From contig NZ_LT629784.1 of NCBI RefSeq assembly GCF_900105595.1, positions 4,060,501 to 4,124,500 of the forward strand: a stretch of DNA of 64,000 bases. The letters are read 5' to 3'. Positions 54,111 to 63,457 of this stretch are shown here, one piece after another. The stretch is from Stappia sp. ES.058 (lineage in GTDB: Bacteria > Pseudomonadota > Alphaproteobacteria > Rhizobiales > Stappiaceae). The translations under genes were made by a program, and so were the position numbers. The stretch's first letter is position 1. Each line of letters begins with the position of its first letter. Below the pieces are notes generated by a model, which ran no database searches, was not told the DNA's origin, and saw only the letters and a list, made by a program, of their open reading frames with translations.

Positions 54111-55847
54111 ATGCGACACAAGATGCTGGCAGCTGTTGCTGCTGCCGCGCTTATCGCGGGTTCGGGGTCGGCGTTCGCCGGACCCGAGGAGGCGAAGAAG
54201 TGGATTGATAGCGAATTCCAGCCGTCGGCGCTGACGAAAGATCAGCAGATGGCGGAAATGGAATGGTTCATCAATGCGGCCAAGCCCTATGCTGGCCTCG
54301 AGATCAACGTGCTGTCGGAAGGCATTCCGACCCACGTCTACGAATCCAAGACGCTGGCTCAGGCGTTCGAGGAGATCACCGGTATCAAGGTCAACCATCA
54401 GATCCTCGGCGAAGGTGAAGTGGTGCAGGCCGTTCAGACGCAGATGCAGACCAACCGAAATCTGTATGATGCCTATGTGAACGATTCCGATCTCATCGGT
54501 ACGCATTCACGCCTGCAGCAGGCCGTCAACCTGACGGACTGGATGGCAGGTGAGGGCAAGGATGTCACGTCGCCGACGCTCGACCTCGACGATTTCATGG
54601 GTCTCAGTTTCACGACCGGCCCGGATGGCGATCTGTACCAGTTGCCGGACCAGCAGTTTGCGAACCTCTACTGGTTCCGCAAGGACTGGTTCGAGCGTGA
54701 GGATCTGAAAACCGCCTTCAAGGAAAAGTACGGCTACGACCTCGGCGTGCCGGTTAACTGGTCGGCCTATGAGGATATCGCCGAATTCTTCTCCGAAGAT
54801 GTCAAGGAGATCGACGGCGTGCGCGTCTACGGCCATATGGATTATGGCAAGCGCGCTCCCGATCTCGGCTGGCGCATGACCGATGCGTGGCTGTCCATGG
54901 CGGGCGCCGGCTCGACCGGGCTTCCCAACGGGCGCCCGATCGACGAATGGGGCATCCGCATGGAGGAAGGCTCGTGCAATCCCTCCGGCGCATCGGTTGC
55001 CCGCGGTGGCGCGACGAACGGTCCGGCCTCCGTCTATGCCATCCGCAAGTGGGATGAATGGCTGCGCAAATATGCGCCTCCGGGTGCCGCCGACTATGAC
55101 TTCTACCAGTCGCTCCCGGCGCTCAGCCAGGGCAACGTGGCCCAGCAGATCTTCTGGTACACCGCGTTTCTCGCCGACATGGTCAAGCCGCAGTCGGAAG
55201 GCAACAACACCGTGGACGAGGATGGCATGCCGTTGTGGCGCGCCGCTCCGAGCCCGCACGGCCCCTACTGGCAGGAAGGCCAGAAGGTCGGCTATCAGGA
55301 TGTCGGCTCTTGGACCATCTTGAAGTCCACGCCGGCCGAGCGTGCCAAGGCCGCATGGCTCTACGCACAGTTCGTCAGCTCCAAGACCGTCGACGTGAAG
55401 AAAAGCCACGTTGGTCTGACCTTTGCCCGCGACAGCACAGTGCGGCATGAGAGCTTTACCGAGCGTGCGCCGGCCCTTGGCGGTGTCGTCGAGTTCTACC
55501 GTTCGCCGGACCGCGAAATGTGGACCCCGACCGGCGTCAACGTGCCGGACTATCCCAAGCTGGCCCAGCTTTGGTGGCAGCAGATTGGCGACGTCAACTC
55601 CGGGGCCTTCACGCCGCAGGAAGCCATGGACCGTCTCGCTGGCGAGATGGACACCATCATGGCCCGCATGCAGCGTGCGGATGAGGCCAACAGCACCTAC
55701 GGTGGCTGCGGTCCGCGTCTCAACGAGCCCAAGGATCCGTCCGAGTGGATTGGCAAGGGCGGCGCCAAGGCGAAGCTGGACAACGAAAAGCCGCAGGGCG
55801 AGACCGTCAATTACGACGACCTCGTGCAGCGCTGGGCCGAGAAGTGA
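54111..55847 (+). CDS. glpV: Glycerol ABC transporter substrate-binding protein GlpV
   Basis: A 578-residue periplasmic binding protein with a signal peptide (HKMLAAVAAAALIAGSGSAF, cleaved after FAG or AFA). Hallmarks include LEINVLSEGIPTHVYESKTL, FEEITGIKVNHQILGEGEVV, YQLPDQQFANLYWFRKDWF and GGCGPRLNEPKDPSEW. It is longer than most binding proteins (about 400 residues) and matches the large GlpV component of the rhizobial glycerol system. ATG at 54111 follows GGGAGGAAACC. Here glpV leads the operon, whereas in the described Rhizobium leguminosarum order it is last. Confidence 0.87.
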   Translation: MRHKMLAAVAAAALIAGSGSAFAGPEEAKKWIDSEFQPSALTKDQQMAEMEWFINAAKPYAGLEINVLSEGIPTHVYESKTLAQAFEEITGIKVNHQILGEGEVVQAVQTQMQTNRNLYDAYVNDSDLIGTHSRLQQAVNLTDWMAGEGKDVTSPTLDLDDFMGLSFTTGPDGDLYQLPDQQFANLYWFRKDWFEREDLKTAFKEKYGYDLGVPVNWSAYEDIAEFFSEDVKEIDGVRVYGHMDYGKRAPDLGWRMTDAWLSMAGAGSTGLPNGRPIDEWGIRMEEGSCNPSGASVARGGATNGPASVYAIRKWDEWLRKYAPPGAADYDFYQSLPALSQGNVAQQIFWYTAFLADMVKPQSEGNNTVDEDGMPLWRAAPSPHGPYWQEGQKVGYQDVGSWTILKSTPAERAKAAWLYAQFVSSKTVDVKKSHVGLTFARDSTVRHESFTERAPALGGVVEFYRSPDREMWTPTGVNVPDYPKLAQLWWQQIGDVNSGAFTPQEAMDRLAGEMDTIMARMQRADEANSTYGGCGPRLNEPKDPSEWIGKGGAKAKLDNEKPQGETVNYDDLVQRWAEK

Positions 55848-55864
55848 TCCCGGTCTGACGATCC

Positions 55865-55892
55865 GGCGGTCCGGGGCAAGCCCCGGACCGCC
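55865..55892 (+). terminator. Perfect intra-operon hairpin between glpV and glpS
   Basis: A 12-bp perfect stem GGCGGTCCGGGG (55865-55876) / CCCCGGACCGCC (55881-55892) with a CAAG tetraloop and no T-run. Like the hairpin after tctC, it follows a binding-protein gene and probably protects or attenuates the transcript so that GlpV is made in excess. Confidence 0.75.
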
Positions 55893-56000
55893 CTTCCGCG
55901 GCCGGTGATCCAGGCGCGACCCCGCCGAACGGGCGGATGCGGACTGCGGGCCGCGAACTTCCGGACACCCTCATTCGATCTATTGCTAGAGGCGGCAATC

Positions 56001-57068
56001 ATGTCCCTTGAACTGAGGGGCGTCGGTCTGCGGGCAGGCGCCGATATTCATATCCATCCGACCGAGCTCGTCTTTGAGCCGGGAAGCTTCAACATCCTGC
56101 TCGGCACCACGCTTGCCGGCAAGACGACGATGATGAAGCTGATGGCCGGTCTGGAACGCCCGACCTCCGGCACGGTCTGGTTCGGCGGACGGGACGTGAC
56201 CGGCGTGTCCGTGCGCCGACGCAACGTGTCGATGGTCTATCAGCAGTTCATCAATTACCCGAACATGAGCGTCTATGAGAACATCGCCTCGCCCCTGCGG
56301 GTGGCAAAGATCGACGAGGCGGAAGTCAAGCGGCGGGTCGGTACCATGGCCGAGTTGCTCAAGCTTTCGCCGATGCTGTCGCGCCGCCCTTCCGAGCTCT
56401 CCGGCGGGCAGCAGCAGCGAACGGCCATGGCCCGCGCCCTCGTCAAGGATGCGGACCTCGTGCTGCTCGATGAGCCGCTCGCCAATCTTGATTTCAAGTT
56501 GCGCGAGGAACTGCGGGACGAGTTGCCCCGCCTGTTCGCCGATCGTGACTGTATCGTCGTCTATGCCACCACCGAGCCTGTCGAGGCCTTGCTGTTCGGC
56601 GGGCAGACGGCATGCCTTTCTGAAGGCCGGGTGACGCAATTCGGACCGACCGCCGACGTCTATCGAAAACCGCGCGATCTGGTCAGCGCGCAGGTGTTTT
56701 CCGAACCGCCGATCAACATCGCGCCCGTGGTGAAGGCGGGTGACGTCTTCCGCTTCGGCGGAGCGAGCGAATTTCCCGCGTCCGGCCCCTTCGCTGCCCT
56801 GGCGGACGGAGAATATACGCTTGGTATCCGCCCGCATCACGTGGCGCCAACGCCGAACATCGACAATCCGGTTGCCGTCGACGGTCATGTGCTCGTCACG
56901 GAATTGTCGGGCTCGGAAAGCGTTATTCACTTCACAGTGCAGGGAGAGACCTGGGTCTCCCAGTCTCACGGCATTCATCCGTTTGAGGTCGGAACCGATC
57001 AACGGCTTTACGCCGACATGTCGAAGGCGCTGGTCTTCGACAGCGCCGGCCGTCGGATCGAGATCTGA
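56001..57068 (+). CDS. glpS: Glycerol ABC transporter ATPase GlpS
   Basis: First ATPase (355 residues) of the glycerol importer. It has an intact signature LSGGQQQR (133-140), Walker B LVLLDEPLANLD and a Q-loop in SMVYQQFINYPNMS. Walker A reads GTTLAGKT (35-42), an uncommon variant of GxxxxGKT. At the H-loop the sequence is YATTEPVEALL: the switch histidine, normally THD, is replaced by Thr191. A C-terminal regulatory (TOBE-type) domain follows. The unusual features would pair with those of GlpT in one composite site. Confidence 0.88.
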   Translation: MSLELRGVGLRAGADIHIHPTELVFEPGSFNILLGTTLAGKTTMMKLMAGLERPTSGTVWFGGRDVTGVSVRRRNVSMVYQQFINYPNMSVYENIASPLRVAKIDEAEVKRRVGTMAELLKLSPMLSRRPSELSGGQQQRTAMARALVKDADLVLLDEPLANLDFKLREELRDELPRLFADRDCIVVYATTEPVEALLFGGQTACLSEGRVTQFGPTADVYRKPRDLVSAQVFSEPPINIAPVVKAGDVFRFGGASEFPASGPFAALADGEYTLGIRPHHVAPTPNIDNPVAVDGHVLVTELSGSESVIHFTVQGETWVSQSHGIHPFEVGTDQRLYADMSKALVFDSAGRRIEI

Positions 57069-57084
57069 GAAGGGACGCAAGGCA

Positions 57085-58164
57085 ATGGCGAAAATCGTTC
57101 TCGACACGCTGCGGCATGCCTACATGCCCAATCCGACGCAGGACAGCGACTGGGCGCTGAAGCAGCTCGACCTGGAATGGGACGACGGCGGTGCCTATGC
57201 GCTGCTTGGTCCCTCGGGATGCGGCAAGACCACGCTGCTCTCAATCATTTCCGGCCTGTTGCGGCCGACCCACGGGCGGGTCTTTTTCGACGGCCAGGAC
57301 GTAACCGACCTGACCCCGGAACAGCGCCACATCGCGCAGGTGTTCCAGTTCCCGGTCGTCTACGACACGATGACCGTCTACGACAATCTGGCGTTCCCGC
57401 TGCGCAATCGCGGTGTCGACGAGCGGCATGTGGACAAACGGGTCCGCGAGATCGCGGAGATGATCGATCTCACGCACACGCTGTCCAACCGTGCGGCCGG
57501 ACTGACGGCGGATGGCAAGCAGAAGATCTCGCTCGGGCGCGGGCTGGTGCGCTCCGATGTCAACGCCATCATGTTCGACGAACCGCTGACGGTGATCGAC
57601 CCGCATCTGAAATGGCAACTGCGCTCCAAGCTCAAGGAGCTGCATCAGCGTGTTCGCACCACGATGATCTATGTGACGCATGACCAGACCGAGGCGCTGA
57701 CCTTTGCCGACAAGGTCGTGGTGATGAACGAGGGCGAGGTGGTGCAGATCGGCACGCCCGTCGATCTGTTCGAACGTCCCCAGCACACATTCGTCGGGCA
57801 TTTCATTGGCTCGCCGGGGATGAATGTTCTCCCCTGCGAGGTGTCCGGGGGACGTGCCCATGTGGCTGGCGTTGCCCTGGAAACAGGCGGCAGCGGGGAT
57901 CTGGGCGGTGCGGCCGGAAAACTGGAGGTGGGTGTGCGGCCCGAATTCGTGCGCTTTGCCGACGCGGGCGACGCGGGTGGATTGCCGGCGAAGGTCGTCA
58001 AGGTCAGCGACACCGGCCGCTTTCGCATCGTCGAGGCGCGTGCCGCCGATACGCGTATCAAGCTGCTTGTGCCGGAGGGCGGAGACATTCCGCAGGAGCA
58101 GGCGCATCTGCACTTCGATCCCGATCACACGGCCGTCTATCGCGACGGCTGGATCGTGGCCTGA
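57085..58164 (+). CDS. glpT: Glycerol ABC transporter ATPase GlpT
   Basis: Second ATPase (359 residues), starting 17 bp after glpS. Walker A is canonical (GPSGCGKTT, 42-50), the Q-loop is AQVFQFPVVYDTMTVYDNLA, Walker B is AIMFDEPLTVID and the switch histidine is His199 in VTHDQTEAL. The signature is degenerate: LTADGKQKISLGRGL (140-154) in place of LSGGQQQR. A TOBE domain follows. The name glpT here refers to this ABC ATPase, not to the GlpT antiporter of E. coli. Confidence 0.88.
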   Translation: MAKIVLDTLRHAYMPNPTQDSDWALKQLDLEWDDGGAYALLGPSGCGKTTLLSIISGLLRPTHGRVFFDGQDVTDLTPEQRHIAQVFQFPVVYDTMTVYDNLAFPLRNRGVDERHVDKRVREIAEMIDLTHTLSNRAAGLTADGKQKISLGRGLVRSDVNAIMFDEPLTVIDPHLKWQLRSKLKELHQRVRTTMIYVTHDQTEALTFADKVVVMNEGEVVQIGTPVDLFERPQHTFVGHFIGSPGMNVLPCEVSGGRAHVAGVALETGGSGDLGGAAGKLEVGVRPEFVRFADAGDAGGLPAKVVKVSDTGRFRIVEARAADTRIKLLVPEGGDIPQEQAHLHFDPDHTAVYRDGWIVA

Positions 58165-58178
58165 GGCGGGGAAACGAG

Positions 58179-59042
58179 ATGAACAAGACACACGACAACC
58201 GGGCCTGGTTTTTTGTTCTGCCTGTGGTGGCGCTGGTCGCTTTCAATGCGATCATCCCGCTGATGACCGTCGTCAACTACTCGGTCCAGGAAACCTTCGG
58301 CGACAACGTCTTCTTCTGGGCCGGGGTACTGTGGTTCGAGCAGGTGCTGCAGTCGGAGCGTTTCCATGATGCCCTGTTTCGCCAACTCGCCTTTACCTTC
58401 ACGATCCTGCTGATCGAGGTGCCGCTTGGCGTTTTGATCGCGCTGACCATGCCGAAGAAGGGGCCTTGGGTCCCCGTCTGTCTCGTGCTGATGGCGCTGC
58501 CGCTGCTCATACCGTGGAACGTGGTGGGTGCGATGTGGAACATTTTCGCATTGCCGGATATCGGGCTTCTCGGGCGTAGCCTCAACGCGCTCGGCTTTGA
58601 CTACAATTTCACCCGCCAGCCCGGCGATGCCTGGTTCACGCTGATCCTGATGGACGTCTGGCACTGGACATCGCTGGTCGTGCTTCTGGCCTATGCCGGT
58701 CTGGTCTCGATTCCCGATGCCTACTACCAGGCGGCCAAGATCGACGGCGCGAAGCCGATTGCCGTCTTTCGCTACATCCAGCTGCCGAAAATGAAGCGGG
58801 TACTGACCATCGCCGTGCTTCTGCGTTTCATGGACAGCTTCATGATCTACACCGAACTGTCGGTGCTCACCGGCGGGGGACCGGGCAATTCGACGACGCT
58901 CTTGTCCATCGACCTGGTGAAGATCGCCCTTGGCCAGTTCGATCTCGGACCGGCGGCGGCAATGTCGCTGATCTACTTCCTCATCATTCTGGCGCTCAGC
59001 TGGGTGTTCTACACCTTGATGATGCGCAACGAAAACCAGTGA
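58179..59042 (+). CDS. glpP: Glycerol ABC transporter permease GlpP
   Basis: A 287-residue inner-membrane permease with about six helices. The binding-protein-dependent transport motif reads YYQAAKIDGAKPIAVFRYIQ, followed by LPKMKRVLTIAVLLRFMDSF. It starts 14 bp after glpT and ends 13 bp before glpQ. The first helix (WFFVLPVVALVAFNAIIPLM) and conserved SVQETFGDNVFFWAG fit MalF-type sugar/polyol permeases. Confidence 0.92.
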   Translation: MNKTHDNRAWFFVLPVVALVAFNAIIPLMTVVNYSVQETFGDNVFFWAGVLWFEQVLQSERFHDALFRQLAFTFTILLIEVPLGVLIALTMPKKGPWVPVCLVLMALPLLIPWNVVGAMWNIFALPDIGLLGRSLNALGFDYNFTRQPGDAWFTLILMDVWHWTSLVVLLAYAGLVSIPDAYYQAAKIDGAKPIAVFRYIQLPKMKRVLTIAVLLRFMDSFMIYTELSVLTGGGPGNSTTLLSIDLVKIALGQFDLGPAAAMSLIYFLIILALSWVFYTLMMRNENQ

Positions 59043-59055
59043 CGGAGCCAAAGCG

Positions 59056-59856
59056 ATGACACGGACCAGCCGTTACGTCCCGGTGCTGTACATCCTGTTC
59101 CTGATGTTGCCGATCTACTGGCTCGTCAACATGTCGTTCAAGACGACCAACGAGATCCTTGGCGAATTCACGCTGTTCCCGCGCGAGTTCACGCTGGAAA
59201 ACTACGTGACGATCTTCACCGATCCGACCTGGTACATGGGCTACGTCAACTCACTGAGCTATGTGCTGATCAACACGGTGATCTCGGTGCTTGTGGCGCT
59301 GCCGGCGGCCTATGCCTTCTCGCGCTATCGGTTTCTGGGCGACAAGCACCTCTTCTTCTGGCTGCTGACCAACCGGATGGCGCCGCCGGCGGTGTTTGCG
59401 CTGCCGTTCTTCCAGCTCTACTCCGCGGTCGGCCTGTTCGACACGCCGCTTGCCGTCGCGCTGGCGCACACGCTGTTCAACATTCCGCTCGCCGTGTGGA
59501 TCCTTGAAGGCTTCATGTCAGGTGTGCCGAAGGAGCTCGACGAAACCGCCTATGTGGACGGCCATTCGTTCTGGTCGTTCTTCCTCAAGATCTTCGTGCC
59601 GACGATTGCCGCCGGCATCGGCGTCGCCGCCTTCTTCTGCTTCATGTTCTCCTGGGTGGAGCTGCTTCTGGCCAAGACGCTGACGTCGGTGGATGCCAAG
59701 CCGATCGCGGCGACCATGACTCGCACGGCGAGCACGTCCGGCTATGAACTGGGCCTTCTGGCGGCAGCGGGCACGTTGACCATCATTCCCGGCGCCTTCG
59801 TCATCTATTTCGTGCGCAATTACATCGCCAAGGGCTTCGCGCTCGGCCGCGTCTGA
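59056..59856 (+). CDS. glpQ: Glycerol ABC transporter permease GlpQ
   Basis: The second permease, 266 residues, MalG-like, with YILFLMLPIYWLVNMSFK at the N-terminus and the EAA motif GVPKELDETAYVDGHSFWSF followed by FLKIFVPTIAAGIGVAAFFC. It ends NYIAKGFALGRV, as expected for the carbohydrate/polyol class. The symbol follows the rhizobial operon and is unrelated to the glycerophosphodiesterase GlpQ. Confidence 0.92.
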   Translation: MTRTSRYVPVLYILFLMLPIYWLVNMSFKTTNEILGEFTLFPREFTLENYVTIFTDPTWYMGYVNSLSYVLINTVISVLVALPAAYAFSRYRFLGDKHLFFWLLTNRMAPPAVFALPFFQLYSAVGLFDTPLAVALAHTLFNIPLAVWILEGFMSGVPKELDETAYVDGHSFWSFFLKIFVPTIAAGIGVAAFFCFMFSWVELLLAKTLTSVDAKPIAATMTRTASTSGYELGLLAAAGTLTIIPGAFVIYFVRNYIAKGFALGRV

Positions 59857-59882
59857 CGCGTCATACAAGGGAGACACTCGTC

Positions 59883-60197
59883 ATGGGTTTGAGCTGGATG
59901 GCATGGACGGGGCCGACCGCGGGCTTCTTCGTCTTCATCGGGATCTGCTTTGCGGTCATGTCGGTCTGGGAATTCGTCTCGCCGGGCGGGGGACCGCGTC
60001 ACGGCATTCTCGGATTGGATACGACGCGCGGCGACCGTCTGTTCGTTTCGCTGCTTGGCAGCGCCTTCATATTTCTCGCCTGGTTGGGGTTTCTGGGGCC
60101 GTTCGTGCTGGGATTTCTGGGTCTCGCGGGGCCCATGCTCTTGATCCCGGTGATGATCGCCATCGTCTACGCGATCTGTGTTTTCCTCTGGGCGTGA
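59883..60197 (+). CDS. glpU: GlpU-like small membrane protein (DUF2160)
   Basis: A 104-residue protein with three hydrophobic helices (GPTAGFFVFIGICFAVMSVW, FVSLLGSAFIFLAWLGFLGP and LIPVMIAIVYAICVFLWA) and the conserved loop EFVSPGGGPRHGILGLDTTR between the first two. This is DUF2160, encoded in rhizobial glycerol operons as GlpU. Its role is undefined; it may stabilise the transporter. GGGAGAC lies before the ATG and the gene directly follows glpQ. Confidence 0.9.
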   Translation: MGLSWMAWTGPTAGFFVFIGICFAVMSVWEFVSPGGGPRHGILGLDTTRGDRLFVSLLGSAFIFLAWLGFLGPFVLGFLGLAGPMLLIPVMIAIVYAICVFLWA

Positions 60198-60296
60198 GCC
60201 GTGAGGCGCCAGGGGCCTTTTCGGTGTGGACCTTGTCCGCGTGCACGACTCAGCCAAGGATTGCCGTGATGTAAACGGCAATCGGAGCTCGGAAGG

Positions 60297-60683
60297 ATGT
60301 GGCGGAACCTGGGACTTCGGGTGACACTGATGCTTGTCGGCGCACTTGCCGGAACGGTGGGGTTTGCCGAAAATGCCAGAGCACAAGGCGCTGGATGGCA
60401 AAGTGGGGCACAGATTTCCAGGGTTTGTGCAACGGGACCGTCGGAGAACCCGGTCGCCGTCACCTTCTGTCTCGGGTATCTGCAGGGCGCGCTCGACGCT
60501 TTCCTGATCGGGCGGGCTTCCTGCGTTCCTGCCGGGACCGATGCCAATGGGCTGCGGGCCGCCGTACTTGCCCATGTGAAGAGACATCCGGAGCGCGCGC
60601 GCGGGCGCGGGCCCTCCTTCGTCTATGATGCCTTTCGGGCAGCCTGGCCGGAATGCGCGCATATGCCCGGTGTATCCCGCTAG
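60297..60683 (+). CDS. Rap1a/Tai-like secreted protein
   Basis: A 128-residue protein with a signal peptide (LRVTLMLVGALAGTVGFAEN, cleavage after ARA) and paired cysteines. The pattern CLGYLQGALDAF ... SCVPAGTDANGLRAAVLAHVKRHPER ... VYDAFRAAWPEC matches the Rap1a/Tai family, named after immunity proteins against type VI amidase effectors. No amidase effector or type VI gene is present nearby, so this is likely an orphan periplasmic family member. The start is the ATG at 60297 with GGAAG upstream. Confidence 0.75.
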   Translation: MWRNLGLRVTLMLVGALAGTVGFAENARAQGAGWQSGAQISRVCATGPSENPVAVTFCLGYLQGALDAFLIGRASCVPAGTDANGLRAAVLAHVKRHPERARGRGPSFVYDAFRAAWPECAHMPGVSR

Positions 60684-60704
60684 CGATCCGGTCTGTCCAA
60701 ACGA

Positions 60705-60735
60705 AAAATGCCGGCCCGTCGGACCGGCGTTTTTC
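60705..60735. terminator. Bidirectional terminator between Rap1a-like gene and hemA
   Basis: AAAAATGCCGGCCC (60705-60718) and GGACCGGCGTTTTT (60721-60734) form a hairpin with A-run and T-run on opposite sides, so it can terminate convergent transcription from both flanks. Confidence 0.85.
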
Positions 60736-60760
60736 AATTCAGGTCAAGGCGTTGGCAGCC

Positions 60761-61981
60761 TTACGCAACCGCGCGGCTCAGCGCGCATTGCGACCACAGG
60801 GATTCCAGCGCCCGCACCAGGTGCTCGATATCGGCATCTGTATGCAGCGGTGACGGCGTTATCCGCAGCCGTTCGGTGCCCTTGGGAACCGTCGGATAAT
60901 TGATCGGCTGGATGTAGACGCCATAGGTGTCGAGCAGGATGTCGGAGAGCATCTTGCACTTTACCGGGTCCTTGACCATCACCGGAACGATGTGGCTGGG
61001 GTTTGGCAGATGTGGAATGCCGAGCGCGTCCAGCCGGCGGCGCAGGGTCGTGACACGGTTGCGCTGGCGCGTGCGAAGCGCTTCGCCTTCCGCCGATTTG
61101 AGGAACTGGATAGATGCGCGTGCGCCGGCGGCGAGGGACGGCGGAAGCGCAGTCGTGAAAATGAAACCGGAGGCAAAGGAGCGAACGAAATCGCAAAGCG
61201 CTTCGGAGGCGGCGATATAGCCGCCCATGACGCCGAACGCCTTGCCCAGCGTTCCCTCGATCACGGTCAGCCGATCCATCAGGCCCTCGCGTTCGGCGAT
61301 GCCACCGCCGCGCGGACCGTAGAGACCGACACCGTGAACCTCGTCGAGGTAGGTCATGGCGCCATATTTGTCGGCAACGTCACAGATTTCCTCGATCGGG
61401 GCGATATCGCCATCCATCGAATAGACCGATTCGAAGGCCACGAGCTTCGGGCGCCCGGGCTCGATCTCTGCAAGCTGGCGCTCCAGGTCCGCGACGTCGT
61501 TGTGCTTCCAGATCCGCCGTTCCGCGCGCGAATAGCGAATGCCCTCGATCATCGAGGCATGGTTCAGCGCGTCCGACAACACGACGCAGCCGGGCATTCG
61601 CGATGCCAGGGTTCCCAGCGCCGCCCAGTTGGAAACATAACCGGAAGTGAAGAGCAGGGCGGCTTCCTTGCCGTGCAGGTCGGCAAGTTCCCGTTCGAGC
61701 AGAACGTGATAGTGACTGGTGCCCGAGATGTTGCGGGTGCCACCGGCGCCGGCGCCGCACCGCGTGATCGCCTCATGCATCGCGTCAGTCACAACCGGGC
61801 TTTGACCCATTCCCAGATAGTCGTTGGAACACCAGACGGAGACTTCATGCGTTCCGTCGCCTGTGTGGCGCGTTGCCCTGGGGAACTGTCCGGCATGCCG
61901 CTCCAGATCCGCGAACACGCGGTAGCGGCCTTCTTCGTGCAAACCTTCGATTTCGCTCCGAAAGAAGCTCTCGTAATTCAT
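60761..61981 (-). CDS. hemA: 5-aminolevulinate synthase
   Basis: PLP enzyme that condenses glycine and succinyl-CoA to 5-aminolevulinate, the first step of tetrapyrrole synthesis in alphaproteobacteria (C4 pathway). The 406-residue protein has the characteristic N-terminus [62 protein letters not shown] and the PLP lysine in [21 protein letters not shown] at 61981 has GAGG five bases upstream and gives the standard length. For the promoter, TTCACT and TATAGA spaced 18 bp on the minus strand near 62080-62105 are candidates, weakly supported. Confidence 0.97.
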   Translation of the reverse strand: MNYESFFRSEIEGLHEEGRYRVFADLERHAGQFPRATRHTGDGTHEVSVWCSNDYLGMGQSPVVTDAMHEAITRCGAGAGGTRNISGTSHYHVLLERELADLHGKEAALLFTSGYVSNWAALGTLASRMPGCVVLSDALNHASMIEGIRYSRAERRIWKHNDVADLERQLAEIEPGRPKLVAFESVYSMDGDIAPIEEICDVADKYGAMTYLDEVHGVGLYGPRGGGIAEREGLMDRLTVIEGTLGKAFGVMGGYIAASEALCDFVRSFASGFIFTTALPPSLAAGARASIQFLKSAEGEALRTRQRNRVTTLRRRLDALGIPHLPNPSHIVPVMVKDPVKCKMLSDILLDTYGVYIQPINYPTVPKGTERLRITPSPLHTDADIEHLVRALESLWSQCALSRAVA

Positions 61982-62372
61982 TCCGGCCTCCGGGACCTCG
62001 TGCTTCCGCCCTGACGGCATGAACCGTCGTGTCGTTGCGCGCGCCGTGCAGCCGCGACTTGGTTTCATTCCAATCTATATCGTAAAAAATGATGGATAGT
62101 GAATTGGGAATATACCGGAAGGGTCGAAACGACGCATCCCGTTGGTCGAAACCGTATCCGCAACCCGTCAGGCCGATGGTGTCCGGCGTCGGCGTGTTCG
62201 AGGATCACTGCATGGTTTGATGCGCCCTTTCCTCGATGACATGGCGATCTCCCTTGCCTCTTCCCGGTTGCTTCTTCATAAGTCCGCGCGGGGCGCAAGC
62301 CGCCTGCATGCGTCCCCGCCGGCACGTCTTGTCCCGGTGTCATCCCATAGGTCCAAACTGGGGGACTTTGAT
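61982..62372. other. hemA/trpS divergent intergenic region
   Basis: A 391-bp gap between two divergent genes. An A/T-rich patch around 62070-62115 probably holds the hemA promoter. I looked for an FNR/FixK box (TTGAT-N4-ATCAA) and found none. GGGGGA at 62360-62365 fits as the trpS ribosome binding site. An open frame runs through most of the gap into trpS but shows no conserved sequence. Confidence 0.55.
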
Positions 62373-63449
62373 TTGACCAGCTTTTCGCCGCGCGTGTTTT
62401 CGGGCGTACAGCCTACCGGCAATCTTCACCTTGGCAACTATCTCGGTGCGATCTCGCGTTTTGTGCCGCTTCAGGACGAAATGCCGACCATCTATTGTGT
62501 GGTCGACCTGCATGCCATCACCGCGAAACATGATCCGGCAACCCTTGCGCAGACGACGCGCGAAGTGACGGCCGCCTATCTCGCGGCAGGGATCGATCCG
62601 GCCCGGGCGATCATCTTCAACCAAAGTCAGGTCAGGGAACACGCCGAGCTTGCCTGGATCTTCAATTGCATCGCGCGCATGGGCTGGCTCAGCCGGATGA
62701 CGCAGTTCAAGGAGAAGGCGGGCAAGAACCGGGAAAACGCCTCCGTTGGCCTTTTTGCCTACCCCACCCTCATGGCCGCCGACATCCTGGCCTATCGGGC
62801 AACGCATGTTCCTGTGGGCGATGATCAAAAGCAGCACCTTGAGCTCACCCGGGACATCGCGCAGAAGTTCAACAACGACTTTGCGAAGCGCATCGCGGAC
62901 CTGGGTCTTGGCGTGGCCAACCCGACGCCGAGCCCGGAGCTTCCGGACGAACTCTTTTTTCCGCTGACGGAGCCGATGATCGCAGGGCCTGCAACCCGTA
63001 TCATGAGCTTGCGCGACGGCACCAAGAAGATGTCCAAGTCCGACCCTTCCGATCTGTCGCGCATCAATCTGCGCGACACGGCGGACGAGATCGCCAGGAA
63101 GATTCGCAAGGCAAAAACCGATCCCGAACCCTTGCCGAGCGAACCGGACGGTCTTGAGGAGCGCGCGGAGGCCGCAAACCTGGTCGGTATCTATGCCGCC
63201 CTCTCGGGGGGGACGCGCGAGACTGTGCTGGGCGACTATGGCGGACAGCCGTTCTCCGTGTTCAAGCCGGCGCTTGCCGATCTCGCCGTTGCGAAACTCG
63301 CACCGGTCGCAGACGAGATGAACCGTCTGCTGGCTGACACGGGCAGCATCGATGCCGTTCTCAAGGACGGGGCCGAGCGCGCCGGCGCCATTGCAGAGCC
63401 GGTCCTCAAGGACGTGCGCGCGATCTGCGGGTTTCTCGACTGTCGTTGA
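62373..63449 (+). CDS. trpS: Tryptophanyl-tRNA synthetase
   Basis: Class I aminoacyl-tRNA synthetase of 358 residues. The N-terminus [20 protein letters not shown] contains the HIGH-like motif (GNLHLGN), the KMSKS loop is present as [10 protein letters not shown], and [15 protein letters not shown] and [19 protein letters not shown] match the family. No ATG lies at the right place: translation most likely begins at TTG 62373, with GGGGGA seven bases upstream. Earlier in-frame ATGs would add some 30-77 residues not seen in the family. A hairpin follows the gene. Confidence 0.95.
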   Translation: MTSFSPRVFSGVQPTGNLHLGNYLGAISRFVPLQDEMPTIYCVVDLHAITAKHDPATLAQTTREVTAAYLAAGIDPARAIIFNQSQVREHAELAWIFNCIARMGWLSRMTQFKEKAGKNRENASVGLFAYPTLMAADILAYRATHVPVGDDQKQHLELTRDIAQKFNNDFAKRIADLGLGVANPTPSPELPDELFFPLTEPMIAGPATRIMSLRDGTKKMSKSDPSDLSRINLRDTADEIARKIRKAKTDPEPLPSEPDGLEERAEAANLVGIYAALSGGTRETVLGDYGGQPFSVFKPALADLAVAKLAPVADEMNRLLADTGSIDAVLKDGAERAGAIAEPVLKDVRAICGFLDCR

Positions 63450-63457
63450 AATCGACA

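Noticed and set aside
62142..62372. N-terminal extension of trpS from upstream in-frame ATGs
   Set aside because: The extra 77 residues are not conserved in tryptophanyl-tRNA synthetases, and the TTG at 62373 has a strong ribosome binding site at the right spacing.
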